From NCBI GenBank assembly GCA_015057455.1, contig SVEH01000011.1:1-64000 (forward strand): a stretch of DNA of 64,000 bases. The letters are read 5' to 3'. Source of the DNA: Lachnospiraceae bacterium (GTDB lineage: Bacteria; Bacillota; Clostridia; Lachnospirales; Lachnospiraceae). Of this stretch, positions 26,921 to 34,331 are shown piece after piece. A program made the translations under genes and the position numbers. A model generated the notes under the pieces. It was given only the letters and a program-made list of their open reading frames with translations. It was not told the origin of the DNA and searched no databases. How positions within the stretch are numbered: position 1 is the stretch's first letter; the number at the start of each line of letters is the position of its first letter.

Positions 26921-28558
26921 TTACTTTGCAGTTCTTACAGTTACCTTCGCTACTTTATCTGCCAAGACTGTTTTTCCACCATATGTCTTATATGGTCGTA
27001 CTGCAAACTTATTACTTGTGTTTCTCTTTAGGTTTTTGAATGTATATGTTGTTGTTTTTACCTTTGCTACACGAACCCATTTGCCACCAACTGCTTTATA
27101 TACATAGTAACCTGATGCTCCATTTATTTTAGACCACTTTGTTGTAACAAATGTTTTACCCTTCTTTGATACAAGCATTTTCCCTGGTGCCAATGGTTTT
27201 GTAAATTCTGTCATACTTGAATGTGTTCCATATGTTGTTGCTCCATAGTAGTCACCGTATGCTTTTACTGCTATTTTATTTACTGAACCACCATCTAAGT
27301 CTTGAAGTAAGAAGGCTGTTTTTGTTGTTTTACCTACTCTTACCCATTTGCCACCTTCAGCTATGTATATTATATATCCTTTTGCATCTTTTACTTTGTT
27401 CCATGATATTTTTAATGCATATGTTCCTCTTGCTAATAGTTTTAATCCTGTTGTTTTGCCAAGTGTTGGATGTGTTGCTGCTGGATCTTCTTTCAATGTT
27501 ACTGTCTTTATTACATAATCTATTCCATCATATGCATATAGTGTATATTTACCTAAATCACTAAACCTAACTGAATCAATATTAATTGATTTTTCTGTAC
27601 TTATGTCTTCACCATCTTTTATCCATGAATATGAGATATTTTTCATATCTGATGATGTGACGTCAAATGCGATTTGTGCTGGCTTTCCTAATGTTGCATA
27701 GATTGTCTCTTCTCCTTCTATCTTAAGGTCTGATTCAAATACTACATTGTACATTCCTACTATTTGTGAAGGTTTACCATCTACTAATGTGGCACATGCA
27801 TATACACCTTCTAGGTTACCATATGCTTCATCTGTTAAATATTTTGACTTATCAATTGTGTATTCTGCTTTACCTGCTGCATCTAATACATCTACCATAT
27901 GATATACAAAGCCATACATTTTTTCTACATCTGTCACTTCATCGTATGTATAATCAACAAGCATAGATGTATTTAATTTAAACCAAAAATATCCTTCTTC
28001 ACTTGTTACCTTATCTTGATTAGGTACTGTAAGTTTAAGTTCATCTGTTGGCTTTATTAACTTATTCTCAAGAATAGCTTTATTATTATCTAAAGTTACA
28101 TTGCTATTCTCATGAATTATTCCTGTTCCATCTTCAAGTTCTAACTTAACGTTATATTTGCTTAAATCAATTGGCTTATCCCCTTTTGCTCCGTCTTCTT
28201 CATACTCTTCAAATCCCATTATACATGCAGAATCAGTTAATCTTGTATCCATTATACGAGTTACATCATCTTCACTTATTAAGTCTAATATTTCTGCTGA
28301 TGTAACTGTACTTCCTGGACTCTCATAGAATTCTCCAAGCCATATATCATTATCTTTAATGTCTAATGATATCTTACCAGCTTCCTCTTTCTTCATGCTA
28401 GTACCATCTGTTAACTTCACGTCAATTGTTTGGTATTCATCTGACTCCTCTGCCATTACTTGGTCCACGCATATTGGGCTAAATGTAACTGTACCTAATG
28501 CTAGTACACCTACCCATGCGTAAGTTAGTAGTTTTTTTGCTAGTTTTCTTTTAATCAT
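26921..28558 (-). CDS. Secreted Ig/FN3-like surface protein A
   Basis: A 545-residue exported protein: a basic N-terminus and hydrophobic stretch (KLLTYAWVGVLALGTVTF) end in a likely signal peptidase site before EESDEYQ. The middle is a unique beta-rich region. An Ig-like segment (SYSWIKDGEDISTEKS, then LGKYTLYAYDG) lies around residues 310-355, and two FN3-like repeats of about 85 residues close the protein; both carry the phrase GGKWVRV. No anchoring motif is visible. It is a paralogue of the 30069-31670 protein and lies among flagellin genes; a role in surface adhesion or filament association is inferred. The ribosome site is poor. Confidence 0.8.
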   Translation of the reverse strand: MIKRKLAKKLLTYAWVGVLALGTVTFSPICVDQVMAEESDEYQTIDVKLTDGTSMKKEEAGKISLDIKDNDIWLGEFYESPGSTVTSAEILDLISEDDVTRIMDTRLTDSACIMGFEEYEEDGAKGDKPIDLSKYNVKLELEDGTGIIHENSNVTLDNNKAILENKLIKPTDELKLTVPNQDKVTSEEGYFWFKLNTSMLVDYTYDEVTDVEKMYGFVYHMVDVLDAAGKAEYTIDKSKYLTDEAYGNLEGVYACATLVDGKPSQIVGMYNVVFESDLKIEGEETIYATLGKPAQIAFDVTSSDMKNISYSWIKDGEDISTEKSINIDSVRFSDLGKYTLYAYDGIDYVIKTVTLKEDPAATHPTLGKTTGLKLLARGTYALKISWNKVKDAKGYIIYIAEGGKWVRVGKTTKTAFLLQDLDGGSVNKIAVKAYGDYYGATTYGTHSSMTEFTKPLAPGKMLVSKKGKTFVTTKWSKINGASGYYVYKAVGGKWVRVAKVKTTTYTFKNLKRNTSNKFAVRPYKTYGGKTVLADKVAKVTVRTAK

Positions 28559-28755
28559 TGTTGTCTCATGATGTATATATTAATTATGCATTATTTCATA
28601 TCTGTAATGCTATATCAACTAAATATGCTTATAACACAACATTAAATATTCATCATTACGCTACTTCCTTTTGTGTATTTCAAGATAACTATAACCAATT
28701 TTTCCCAATTATGTCAAGATTTCTTTATATTTTTAAAACTTTTATTTGTATACCA

Positions 28756-28845
28756 ACGATAGATTTTATAGCTATAATGGGTTATACCATTACTATATTT
28801 TCTACAGGGATGAGAGTAGGAAGTTATATTAGCACAAAAAAATAA
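28756..28845 (+). pseudogene. Fst/TxpA-like toxin relic without start codon
   Basis: The frame reads TIDFIAIMGYTITIFSTGMR, then VGSYISTKK and a stop at 28843-28845. It aligns along its length with the intact small toxin at 31987-32085, but the two start codons of that gene correspond to ATA and ACG here. An internal ATG at 28777 would give only a shortened peptide. The flanking terminator and antisense promoter are retained. No structured leader or good ribosome site is seen upstream. It is read as a decayed copy of the toxin gene; use of the internal ATG cannot be excluded. Confidence 0.65.
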
Positions 28846-28926
28846 CTACCTTAGCCTTATGTTTGCCGACAGCTAAAGTAGTTGTTTTTATAAACATGGG
28901 CTAACCGTCTATCGGTAGTGCCCTTC
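28834..28926 (-). ncRNA. Putative antisense RNA of the decayed toxin locus
   Basis: A minus-strand promoter (-35 TTTACA at 28956-28961, 17 bases, -10 TATTCT at 28933-28938) points at the 3' end of the toxin relic. The predicted transcript begins with a hairpin (28898-28923) and ends at the bidirectional terminator 28844-28883. It would overlap the last codons and 3' end of the toxin message. The layout repeats at the intact copy. Transcript ends are estimates. Confidence 0.5.
28844..28889. terminator. Bidirectional terminator of toxin relic locus
   Basis: A 12-bp stem with one mismatch (AACTACCTTAGC 28844-28855, GCTAAAGTAGTT 28872-28883) has a T-run on the plus side and an A-tract on the other, so it can stop both convergent RNAs. 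Confidence 0.65.
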
Positions 28927-29009
28927 TTTATTAGAATATAACATTACAAGTCAAATGTAAATATATTTCATATCATTTTATATATTCTTTATTATTTTTC
29001 TTAATCGTC

Positions 29010-29746
29010 TTATCCACTTATATTACCTATTCTTTCCTCTATAAGCATCTTAACCTCATCTTTTAATTCTTCTCTTAGATATGACTGGTTTACCTTTTCA
29101 TAAAATTTATCTTTCATCGAACATAGTCTTTTTATGGTTTTATCTGCTACAACTTTATTCATACCACATTGTTCTGCAAATAGTATAAATTCTTTTCGTC
29201 TTATATTTTTCTTTTTCCCATTTAGAGTTAATGCTAATTGTTCTTTATCTTCTGGCATAACAACATTTACAAATAACATATCATATGCCTCCGCCAAATA
29301 AAATTCTCTATTACCTGGTTTTGTTTCTTTTAATGAAAAGTTCTTCATATGCATATCTGAGTTACCAATAATATACGAAAACAACACTCTAATATATAAT
29401 TCTGCCAAATCTAAACCGGGTCTATATGAATATTGCTTAATAATTCTACTACATTTTTCATATGATCCTTTATATTTATCTTGTGTTAATCTATTGGACA
29501 ACTGACAAAAATCTTCCATTGCATATAAATCAACAGAATTTCCTTTTATATTTCTATCTATACGTTTAGTTATATATCCGAATTTACCATTAACTTTGAT
29601 CAATGCATGTGGAACTGTTTTTATCCCTACCATATCTGCTAAACCCATAGCTAAATCTTCAAATTCAGGCAATGAATCAAACTCTTCTGTTTGAGGTTTT
29701 AAAATATAGCCTGTTGGATAATCAACAATAGTTAATCTTGTATCAT
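29010..29746 (-). pseudogene. HipA-like kinase, 5'-truncated
   Basis: The frame has the C-terminal part of a HipA/HipT-type Ser/Thr kinase: YILKPQTEEFDSLPEFEDL, then VGIKTVPHALI, the YITKRIDR segment, and the catalytic region YIIGNSDMHMKNFSL followed by EAYDML. The N-terminal portion, including the usual GVQPKLSL and Zn-binding segments, is missing, and the frame begins immediately at the end of the upstream HTH gene with no ATG; the only early start would be TTG at 29672. A deletion that fused the end of the HTH gene to the middle of hipT is the best explanation. The kinase active-site residues survive, but the product is likely inactive. Confidence 0.7.
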
Positions 29747-29950
29747 CTACTCTCTCTCCTTTTTTCCAGGAACAGCCTCCATTCCAAACATTGCAAGGGC
29801 TTGGTTTACTTTATCAAGTCGAACAGTCTCCTTTCCCTGCTCCAACTCCCTGACAAATCTTAATCCTAAACCTGCGCGCCAAGCAAATTCTTCCTGTGTC
29901 AATCCTGCTCTTTTTCTTTCTGCTTTAATATATTTTCCTATAGTGTTCAT
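29747..29950 (-). CDS. HipB-like XRE antitoxin/regulator
   Basis: A 67-residue helix-turn-helix protein: IGKYIKAERKRAGLTQEEFA is the first helix pair and RFVRELEQGKETVRLDKVNQ the recognition part. This fits HipB-type antitoxins, which repress their own operon. It directly precedes the truncated HipA frame. Two inverted-repeat operators lie upstream. The HTH looks intact even though the kinase partner is not. There is no strong Shine-Dalgarno; AAGGGTG is about 12 bases from the ATG. Confidence 0.78.
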   Translation of the reverse strand: MNTIGKYIKAERKRAGLTQEEFAWRAGLGLRFVRELEQGKETVRLDKVNQALAMFGMEAVPGKKERE

Positions 29951-29963
29951 AAATATATATTAC

Positions 29964-30016
29964 ACCCTTTAGGGTATAATATCAAATGTTTTTTATATTT
30001 TTATACCCTAAAGGGT
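29964..30016 (-). promoter_or_regulatory. Paired operators upstream of the HipB-like gene
   Basis: Two copies of ACCCT-N2-AGGGT (29964-29975 and 30005-30016) are exact inverted repeats, and together form a larger inverted repeat. Their centres are 41 bases apart, about four helical turns. A promoter TTGCAC-N17-TATAAA on the minus strand overlaps the distal operator, so repression by the HTH protein is likely. Confidence 0.65.
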
Positions 30017-30068
30017 GCAAAACTCTTTATTCTTTATATTTATATTTATTTTTGATATAAATAGTTTT

Positions 30069-31670
30069 CTATTTTAATGTTCTTATTGTCCCAAATATAT
30101 TAGCTGGTGAATATGCTACTTGTCCATCAACTATTACATATGGTCTTACTGCAATATTATATGATGTATTTCTTTTTAGATTCTTAAATACATAACTATT
30201 AGTTTTTGTTGTTCCAAGTCTTACCCACTTAGTACCTACTTTTCTATATACTACATATCCTGTTGCTCTTGTAGATTTAGTCCAATTAGCTTTTACTGCA
30301 GTATATGCTCTAACTGGCGTTATAAATGTTCTTACATTAGCAGGTTTTGTAAACGTTGCATATGATGTATGTTTCTTAGCATATACTATTTTCCCAAAAT
30401 GGTTTCTATATGGTTTTATTGCAAATGCTTCCTTGTCCGCTGCTGCCAATCCTGTTACCAAATAAGATGTTCCTGCAGTTACACCAATTCTCTTCCATTT
30501 GCCAGATACAGCTTTATATACCACATAACCTGTTGCGTTCTGAGCTTTATTCCATGCAAGTTTTACTGAATATACTCCTCTTGCAGCGGTCTTTATTCCC
30601 GTTGCATATCCTACTGTTGGTAATTTTGTTTCATCTGCCACTACATTTATAGTAACAAACTTTATTTTTACACCATCATATACCATTACCATATACTCAC
30701 CTAAATCTTCCCCTGTTACCGTATCAATTGTATATGTATCAGATGTACAATTCACCTCTTCATAGTCTTTAGTCCATGAATATAATATTTTACCTTTGTA
30801 ATCTGTTGTTGCATTTAGCTTTATTTCACCTTTTTGTCCTAGGGCAACTTTTACTTCTTGTTTTTCATCTACTTTTAAGTCGGACTTTACAACTACATTA
30901 TACAATGATACCAATTGCTGTACTTTTCCATCTACAACAGTTGCACATCCGTATATTCCATTCAAAGTTGTATCATTATCTGGTCTTACAAAATCATCTC
31001 TATTAATTGTATATATAGAATCACCGCTAGCATCTAGTTCATTTACAACATGATATGTTAAGAATAGACTTTCTTCACCCTTATCATCATATCTGCTATA
31101 CATCTTCATAGATGTATCTAACTTAAACCAATAATATTTGTTTGACCTTGTTTCATCTATGGTTGGAGCTTTTAGTACTATTCTGTCATTTACATCAAAT
31201 TCTATATTCTGAATAGATGCCACATCTCCTGCCATCTTTATGTTACCAATCTCATGAATAATTCCTTCAGCATTCTTTAATTCAAACTTTAGGTCATAAT
31301 TTTTTTCTGAATCCTCATCTCCGCCAAGAATATCAAAAACAGACAACTCTGTTGTATTAGTTACTCTAGCCTCCATTATTCTGCCTTTTTCATCCTCATC
31401 TAATAGGATTTCTTTAAGCTTTGAAGCTGTAACTGTTTTACCTATTGTGCCCTCTAAGAAATCACCTATCCATATATCTCCGTCTTTAATGTCTATTGTA
31501 TATGGTATCGTTCCTTCATTCTTTAACTTCATTTTGTTTGCTCCTGTTACTTCCATATCTACCTTGTCATAATCAAGAGCATATGCTGTTCCTACACCTA
31601 ATGTTCCTAATGCTACAACAAGTGTTGTGGCAAATAACAATGTTTTCTTCATTAGATTTGTTTTAATCAT
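30069..31670 (-). CDS. Secreted Ig/FN3-like surface protein B
   Basis: A 533-residue exported protein with a clear signal peptide (MKKTLLFATTLVVALGTLG, then AYA). It shares the layout of the 26921-28558 protein: a unique beta-rich N-terminal region, an Ig-like part (LYSWTKDYEEVNC), then two FN3-like repeats with the GKWKRIG and TKWVRLG phrases. The ATG at 31670 has GGAGG 9 bases upstream and is preferred over the one at 31682. Unlike its paralogue it has a sigma-28-type promoter, so it is coregulated with flagella and may be a filament- or surface-associated accessory protein. Confidence 0.82.
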   Translation of the reverse strand: MIKTNLMKKTLLFATTLVVALGTLGVGTAYALDYDKVDMEVTGANKMKLKNEGTIPYTIDIKDGDIWIGDFLEGTIGKTVTASKLKEILLDEDEKGRIMEARVTNTTELSVFDILGGDEDSEKNYDLKFELKNAEGIIHEIGNIKMAGDVASIQNIEFDVNDRIVLKAPTIDETRSNKYYWFKLDTSMKMYSRYDDKGEESLFLTYHVVNELDASGDSIYTINRDDFVRPDNDTTLNGIYGCATVVDGKVQQLVSLYNVVVKSDLKVDEKQEVKVALGQKGEIKLNATTDYKGKILYSWTKDYEEVNCTSDTYTIDTVTGEDLGEYMVMVYDGVKIKFVTINVVADETKLPTVGYATGIKTAARGVYSVKLAWNKAQNATGYVVYKAVSGKWKRIGVTAGTSYLVTGLAAADKEAFAIKPYRNHFGKIVYAKKHTSYATFTKPANVRTFITPVRAYTAVKANWTKSTRATGYVVYRKVGTKWVRLGTTKTNSYVFKNLKRNTSYNIAVRPYVIVDGQVAYSPANIFGTIRTLK

Positions 31671-31736
31671 ATTTCCCTCCATAAAAAATATATTTGTTGT
31701 GTTATTCTTTCTTACAGTTATATCACAACAAATATA

Positions 31737-31763
31737 TTATCGGCGGCTATATTGTAAAGATTA
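31737..31763 (-). promoter_or_regulatory. Sigma-28 promoter of the surface protein gene
   Basis: Minus-strand -35 TAAT (31760-31763), 15-base spacer, -10 GCCGATAA (31737-31744). The -10 equals the classical flagellar sigma-28 consensus and spacing matches the flagellin promoters in this window. Confidence 0.72.
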
Positions 31764-31835
31764 TGTACAATATCTCTGTTATGAAACAGTACATATATCC
31801 ATTTATTCCCAATTACTATGAAAAATAATATTTTT

Positions 31836-31970
31836 TTGCTAGAATAGGTCTACTGGGTGCTACCAAGCACGATAGGTGGTTAGTCCCTTGTTATAAGGGA
31901 CGGTGTTTTTATACATAAACCGTTTCCCTATCTTAACAAGTATTAGATGTTGTCTAATATATTTTGTGAT
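31836..31970 (+). promoter_or_regulatory. Structured leader of the small toxin gene
   Basis: An extended -10 (TTGCTAGAAT, 31837-31846) lies before a leader with several hairpins: TCCCTT/AAGGGA around 31884-31900, a competing GGGACGGT/AACCGTTTCCC pairing (31897-31928), and TATTAGA/TCTAATA (31941-31959). This leader resembles the folded 5' ends of type I toxin messages. No antisense pairing to the leader is obvious. Confidence 0.4.
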
Positions 31971-31986
31971 AAGGAGGGGATGCTCT

Positions 31987-32085
31987 ATGACTATGTCAGA
32001 TTTTATGGCAATAATGTGCTATACCATTACTATATTTTCTGCTGGTTTTGGAGTGGGAAGTTTTATAAATTCACAAAAAAAATAA
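31987..32085 (+). CDS. Fst/TxpA-like type I toxin, 32 residues
   Basis: A 32-residue peptide, MTMSDFMAIMCYTITIF followed by SAGFGVGSFINSQKK: a short N-terminal part, one membrane-spanning stretch and a basic tail, the form of small holin-like toxins such as Fst and TxpA. The ribosome site AAGGAGGGG lies 7 bases before the ATG. The 5' leader is structured, and an antisense promoter on the minus strand points at the message's 3' end. A decayed copy sits 3 kb away. Toxicity is inferred from size, hydrophobicity and layout. Confidence 0.6.
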   Translation: MTMSDFMAIMCYTITIFSAGFGVGSFINSQKK

Positions 32086-32166
32086 CTACCTTAGCCCAAC
32101 ACGTTTAAAAATGCTAAAGTAGTTGTTTTTAAGCGAGGGCTAACCGTCTATCGGTAGTACCCTTTC
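32074..32166 (-). ncRNA. Putative antisense RNA of the type I toxin
   Basis: A minus-strand promoter with -35 TTTACA (32196-32201), a 17-base spacer and -10 TATGAT (32173-32178) would start a short RNA at about 32166. It begins with a hairpin (32137-32162) whose loop reads AUAGA, runs into the shared terminator and overlaps the end of the toxin message. The end positions are estimates. Confidence 0.55.
32084..32130. terminator. Bidirectional terminator of the type I locus
   Basis: A 12-bp stem with one mismatch (32084-32095 with 32113-32124) overlaps the toxin stop, with T-runs on both sides, so it can end the toxin message and the antisense RNA. Confidence 0.7.
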
Positions 32167-32235
32167 TTTATCATCATACAGTATTATTAAACAATTGTAA
32201 ATAACTTTTATATATTATTTATAAAATTACATACT

Positions 32236-32261
32236 AAAGGAGCTTCTCTCGAAGCTCCTTT
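32236..32261 (-). terminator. Flagellin 3 terminator
   Basis: An 11-bp stem (AAAGGAGCTTC 32236-32246, GAAGCTCCTTT 32251-32261) with a TCTC loop directly follows the flagellin 3 stop. Confidence 0.85.
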
Positions 32262-32279
32262 GACTTTAAATCTATTTCA

Positions 32280-33854
32280 TTATCCTTGTAACAATGATAA
32301 CACACCTTGATTTGCTTGATTTGCTTGTGCCAACATTGATTGTCCTGCTTGTGAAAGGATATTAGTATTAGAATACTTAACCATTTCACTTGCCATATCT
32401 GTATCACGAATCTGTGATTCAGCTGCTGTTGTATTCTCTGCTACGTTATCTAAATTATTGATTGTATGCTCTAATCTGTTTTGGATGGCACCAAGTGAAG
32501 CACGCTGAGCTGATACTTTGTTAATAGCTGCTGCAATTACATCAATTGCATCTGTTGCTAACATACCATCCTCATCAACTATACCATTTTTATCGCTCTT
32601 AAGAATATCTACTCCTAAGTTTACAGCTCCCATAGATTCTATCTCAACTGGAAGTTTATTCTCATAAGTTCCATCAGAACCTACTTGAAGTAATATTTCT
32701 AACTTATCTGGATATGCATGTTGTGATGAATTAATATATGCTACTTTACCATCATCCTTTACCCCAATATCTGCCAAAGATTGTCCTGTACCTATATATA
32801 ATTCATATATTGCCGTATCCTTTACCAATATTTTAGCCAACCCATTTGACGAAATTCTATTTCCATCCACATCATATAACTCTGGATTACCTAATTCAAA
32901 TGCACCTACTTCAGTAGCATCTGCAGCATCTATAACTGTTCCATCCTCTACCACTTTAACTTCATTTTCATTTTTAAATGCTAATGTTGGATTAGCTGGA
33001 TCTGTTGTATCCACCTCCAAATATTCTTCAATATTAGCATTAGTAATATACTTTCTTGTTCCATCGTCTTCTTCTATAAAAAATTTATTTTCCGCGAATT
33101 CTGCAAGTTTTAGTCCTGTCAATGGGAGATCATCAGCTGGTACCTCATTGCCTAATTCATCGCTATACGTTATTGCCTGTGCTACATATTTTAGATCTGT
33201 AACTTCATGCCACATTTGATCATCATCACTATATTTATATAATGGTTTTTTAAATGCCAATTCACCATTTTCATCAATACCTACATAATCATAAATATCA
33301 GTTCCATCCGCTAATGGATCAGAACCATCCGCATTTACTGAATAATATGTTGCTCCTCCTTCAAACTCGCTACCAAATGTAGTCGCTATGTATTCTTTAT
33401 ATGCATATTGCTCTAACATCTGAGTCCCGCCATCTGTTGCTCCCTTAAGCAAATATGTCTCATTGAACTTTGATGTTTCTGCTATTCTATCTATTTCATC
33501 TACTAATTGATCTATTTCATCTTGAATTGCTTGTCTATCTGAAACACTATTTGTACCGTTGGCAGCTTGTACTGTTAATTGGTTCATCCTTTGAAGCATA
33601 TCCTCCACTTCTGCCATTGCGCCTTCTGCTGTTTGCACACATGATATACCATCTTGTGCATTTGCTGATGCTTGTTCGATACCTCTAATTTGTTTTCTCA
33701 TCTTTTCTGAAATTGCTAGTCCTGCTGCATCATCTGCTGCTCTGTTAATTCTATAACCAGAAGCTAGCTTTTCAGTTGTTTTTGATAATCCGCTTGTTGT
33801 GATATTTAACATTCTGTTAGCATTCATTGCTTGTAAATTGTGTTGTACTACCAT
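32280..33854 (-). CDS. Flagellin (copy 3)
   Basis: A 524-residue flagellin, starting at MVVQHNLQAMNANRMLN with GGAGGT upstream (the ATG at 33893 lies outside the conserved start). The D0/D1 helices and the C-terminal ANQANQGVLSLLQG are conserved, but the middle (for example GDPLADGTDIYDYVG-type sequence) differs strongly from copies 1 and 2. Having the same length but a different variable region suggests parallel filament subunits, possibly with different glycosylation. It has its own sigma-D-like promoter and a CsrA-like hairpin. It is separated from the other pair by the surface proteins and the toxin loci. Confidence 0.95.
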   Translation of the reverse strand: MVVQHNLQAMNANRMLNITTSGLSKTTEKLASGYRINRAADDAAGLAISEKMRKQIRGIEQASANAQDGISCVQTAEGAMAEVEDMLQRMNQLTVQAANGTNSVSDRQAIQDEIDQLVDEIDRIAETSKFNETYLLKGATDGGTQMLEQYAYKEYIATTFGSEFEGGATYYSVNADGSDPLADGTDIYDYVGIDENGELAFKKPLYKYSDDDQMWHEVTDLKYVAQAITYSDELGNEVPADDLPLTGLKLAEFAENKFFIEEDDGTRKYITNANIEEYLEVDTTDPANPTLAFKNENEVKVVEDGTVIDAADATEVGAFELGNPELYDVDGNRISSNGLAKILVKDTAIYELYIGTGQSLADIGVKDDGKVAYINSSQHAYPDKLEILLQVGSDGTYENKLPVEIESMGAVNLGVDILKSDKNGIVDEDGMLATDAIDVIAAAINKVSAQRASLGAIQNRLEHTINNLDNVAENTTAAESQIRDTDMASEMVKYSNTNILSQAGQSMLAQANQANQGVLSLLQG

Positions 33855-33878
33855 ATTATTCGACCTCCGTATAATTTC

Positions 33879-33894
33879 CTTGCGTCCATGCAAG
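33879..33894 (-). promoter_or_regulatory. CsrA-like hairpin in the flagellin 3 leader
   Basis: CTTGC-ATGGAC-GCAAG on the minus strand: a 5-bp stem with GGA in the loop, 11 bases before the flagellin ribosome site. Placement equals that of the hairpins of copies 1 and 2, although the sequence differs. Confidence 0.55.
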
Positions 33895-34217
33895 AATCTA
33901 ATTAAATATTATTGATTCCTTTCCCTTCTAGTTATTCATAACAGTATCCTCATACGTTCCCCGATTTACAATGCATTTCGTGTCTCTTCATCATGTCTTT
34001 TTTAATCACTTAAATCATTTAAATTTATAAATGATTTTTTAATCACTGAAATCTTTAAAGATGATTGAAAGCATCTTTGATGATTGAATCCTTTTAAAGG
34101 ATTTTTATACAAATCAAATATAACTCTATACTGCTACCATATAGGTCACATTTGAAATATGCCTTAGTATATATTGCTTATTGCAATTTTAAAACTTAGT
34201 TCTTCTTTCCTAAGTAA

Positions 34218-34244
34218 TATCGAACTTATTGCCTAGGGTTGTAA
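34218..34244 (-). promoter_or_regulatory. Sigma-D-like promoter of flagellin 3
   Basis: Minus-strand -35 TACA (34241-34244), 15-base spacer, -10 TTCGATAT (34217-34224). The -35 departs from TAAA at one position, but spacing and the CGATAT core fit the set. Confidence 0.5.
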
Positions 34245-34331
34245 TAGTACTTATTACCCAAACTTATATTTTTTATAAGTATTTTTAATTAATTACTGTT
34301 CTAATTGCTATTTTTATTACTATTCAATCTA

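Larger units (their letters stand above)
33855..34331 (-). other. Flagellin 3 leader with tandem hairpins
   Basis: Nothing coding is seen. Between the promoter (34218-34244) and the hairpin near the start (33879-33894), four short A/T-rich stem-loops follow each other (about 34015-34110), three of them with AATC/GATT-type stems. The gap also includes the end of the divergent flagellin operon. Confidence 0.45.

Noticed and set aside
27217-27564. Long plus-strand open frame over the FN3 surface protein
   Set aside because: It is the antisense shadow of a well-supported minus-strand gene, with low-complexity hydrophobic residues and no ribosome site.
29672-29675. TTG at 29672 as true start of a short HipA
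   Set aside because: It lies in the middle of the conserved kinase domain, has no ribosome site, and the frame continues upstream with homologous residues.
31855-31933. Known metabolite riboswitch in front of the small toxin
   Set aside because: The leader shows none of the conserved cores I know (c-di-GMP, SAM, fluoride, ykkC), and its folding fits a type I toxin message better.
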